Positions 62,606-64,000 of a DNA stretch of 64,000 bases are shown here, piece after piece (the first letter of the stretch is position 1; each line of letters starts with the position of its first letter). The stretch comes from Haemophilus parainfluenzae. GTDB lineage: Bacteria > Pseudomonadota > Gammaproteobacteria > Enterobacterales > Pasteurellaceae. The stretch covers positions 1 to 64,000 of the forward strand of contig NZ_QEPT01000009.1 in the NCBI RefSeq assembly GCF_003252755.1, in the 5' to 3' direction. A program made the translations under genes and the position numbers. The notes under the pieces are model-generated. The model searched no databases. It saw only the letters and a program-made list of their open reading frames with translations, and was not told the DNA's origin.

Positions 62606-64000
62606 TACAACACCTTCACTTCAGTCACTTCGCCGTTTTCGGTATTAACTACGTGTACGGCACAGGACATACAAGGGTCGAAAGAGTGAATAGTTCTGAC
62701 CACTTCTAACGGTTTAGTTGGGTCAGCCACCGGTGTACCAATAATGGAAAGCTCATAAGGACCCATTTGGTCTTGTTCGTTACGCGGACCCGCATTCCAT
62801 GTAGATGGCACAACTGCTTGGTAGTTTTCAATGCGACCGTCTTTGATGACAACCCAGTGAGAAAGCATACCACGTGGTACTTCACCGAAACCAACACCAC
62901 GGAATTCACCGCTTGCTGGAATATCTGTTTTGATATACGCCGTCATATCACCTTTAGCGATATTATCAATGAGCATTTGCCATTGAGCACTTAAAATGTC
63001 GTTGATCGCACAGCAATGCACGGTACGACCGATAATACGTCCAAGGGTGGAATGTAATTGATCGGTAGTTAACGTGTTACCAGTCAATTTTTCATAAATG
63101 CCTTTTAATTCATTGAAGTGGTTGACAGTTGGCGTGTCATTCGCAGCCAAACCACACATTAAATAGGCGAGAGGACCGACTTCGACAACTTTACCGTAGA
63201 ATGTTGGCGCTTTTACCCAAGAGTATTTGCCATCATCTTGCCAGCCGGTGTATTTCGGACGAGTTAAACCCGCCCAAGGTTCTAATGGTTCATCATCTTC
63301 GTACCAAGCGTGTTTACCACTTTCTTTAATTCCTTTTACAACGAACTCATCTTTTTGTTGGTCGATTGCACGGAAAGTCGATAAATCGCCGTTTTCGATA
63401 TAACCACCTTTTAGCATGAATTTAGAGTTATCTGCATCAATTGGGTATTCTGGCACAGATAAGTAGTTGCCTGATGTTTTGCCTAAGCTTAACCATTCAG
63501 GATAGTAAGCCGCAAATACTGCTGCATCTACTTTATACACTTGGTTAATGAAGTCAGTTAAGCGATCGATACAAGCTTTCACGAACATGAGACGTTCTTG
63601 GTTTAGTACCGCTTGGGAATCTAAGTTAATTGGGTTTGCTACACCACCAATCGCCAAGTTTTGAATGTGTGGTGTTTTACTACCGAGTAATGCGACTACA
63701 CGGTTAGCATCACGTTGACATTCAAGGGCTTGCAAATAGTGCGCGACGGCAATGAGGTTGACTTCTGGTGGAAGTTTCATTGCAGCATGACCGAAATAAC
63801 CGTTAGCGAAAATACCAAGTTGTCCGCTGTCCACTAATGCTTGAATTTTTTTCTGTACATTGCGGAATTCGTTAGCACTGTTTAATGACCATGTAGAGAC
63901 ACCTTTTAGCATGTCTGCTGCTTTTTCAGGATCAGCTTTTAGCGCAGCGGTGATATCCACCCAGTCCATCGCGGAGAGTTGATAGAAATGCACGATATGG
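62605..64000 (-). CDS. hybC: hydrogenase-2 large subunit, C-terminal part (5' end outside window)
   Basis: About 465 residues of the [NiFe]-hydrogenase large subunit. The frame is open through the right edge (HIVHFYQLSAMDWVDI), so GTG 63993 is internal and the N-terminal cysteine pair lies outside. The C-terminal cysteine pair and cleavage site are present (DPCMSCAVH, followed by the 17-residue tail removed by HybD). Membrane-bound periplasmic enzyme for H2 uptake linked to quinone and fumarate reduction. Confidence 0.96.
   Translation of the reverse strand, partial: HIVHFYQLSAMDWVDITAALKADPEKAADMLKGVSTWSLNSANEFRNVQKKIQALVDSGQLGIFANGYFGHAAMKLPPEVNLIAVAHYLQALECQRDANRVVALLGSKTPHIQNLAIGGVANPINLDSQAVLNQERLMFVKACIDRLTDFINQVYKVDAAVFAAYYPEWLSLGKTSGNYLSVPEYPIDADNSKFMLKGGYIENGDLSTFRAIDQQKDEFVVKGIKESGKHAWYEDDEPLEPWAGLTRPKYTGWQDDGKYSWVKAPTFYGKVVEVGPLAYLMCGLAANDTPTVNHFNELKGIYEKLTGNTLTTDQLHSTLGRIIGRTVHCCAINDILSAQWQMLIDNIAKGDMTAYIKTDIPASGEFRGVGFGEVPRGMLSHWVVIKDGRIENYQAVVPSTWNAGPRNEQDQMGPYELSIIGTPVADPTKPLEVVRTIHSFDPCMSCAVHVVNTENGEVTEVKVL

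Noticed and set aside
1-64000. CRISPR arrays, rRNA or tRNA genes
   Set aside because: No regularly spaced short repeats and no recognisable rRNA or tRNA sequence was found on reading both strands.

Overview
The window is a chromosomal segment of a Pasteurellaceae bacterium, most likely Haemophilus (H. parainfluenzae-like). The reasons are: AT-rich coding sequence, many copies of the Haemophilus-type DNA uptake signal (core AAGTGCGGT) both singly and as inverted pairs that double as terminators, and core gene neighbourhoods familiar from Haemophilus (luxS/yqaA/yqaB, tamAB, gpsA-cysE, ansB-dcu). Hydrogenase-2 genes at the right edge argue against H. influenzae itself. The species is inference.

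Region 1 (1-28,250) is a large contact-dependent inhibition (CDI, type Vb two-partner secretion) toxin array. It opens inside a cdiA gene that starts left of the window and ends in an EndoU-like toxin with its CdiI. A second, displaced cdiA 3' segment with a membrane-type toxin follows. Next is a complete 2,759-residue CdiA/FHA-type exoprotein whose C-terminus looks like a serine alpha/beta-hydrolase (lipase-like) toxin with a lipoprotein immunity protein. After it come five orphan cassettes: a truncated hydrolase end plus lipoprotein, a CdiA_C-type endonuclease plus CdiI, a Hint remnant joined to a GH-E nuclease plus ankyrin immunity protein, an unrecognised toxin plus lipoprotein, and a VENN-type membrane toxin plus small membrane immunity protein. 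Two frameshifted immunity-like genes are also present. Almost every cassette ends in the same ~57-bp inverted pair of uptake signals. The cassettes lack export signals of their own, so they read as a silent repertoire that could be swapped into the full-length gene by recombination, perhaps assisted by natural transformation. A scar of the purT 3' end inside the array shows that it grew at its purT-proximal end.

Region 2 (28,284-43,250) is core genome: purT and luxS, a predicted sigma-E-driven small RNA divergent from luxS (the position of enterobacterial MicA), yqaA-yqaB, a PRD-like protein, ppx, the tamA-tamB outer-membrane assembly module, dtd-yihY-ychJ-yiiM, and the HerA-like ATPase yjgR.

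Region 3 (43,259-49,276) has udp, a shikimate dehydrogenase-like gene, and the rhodanese-secB-gpsA-cysE run. Between cysE and the dehydrogenase gene sit two paralogous four-helix membrane proteins, each followed by a copy of the last codons of cysE, which marks a repeated insertion site.

Region 4 (49,400-64,000) has ansB with a CRP site and a Dcu dicarboxylate carrier (asparagine/aspartate to fumarate metabolism), a DUF3108 protein, yfcC, a VirK/YbjX protein, lon with a textbook sigma-32 promoter, hemW, rpiA, serA, and the 3' end of a hydrogenase-2 operon (hybC partial, hybD, hybE), which carries short palindromic repeats in and between its genes.
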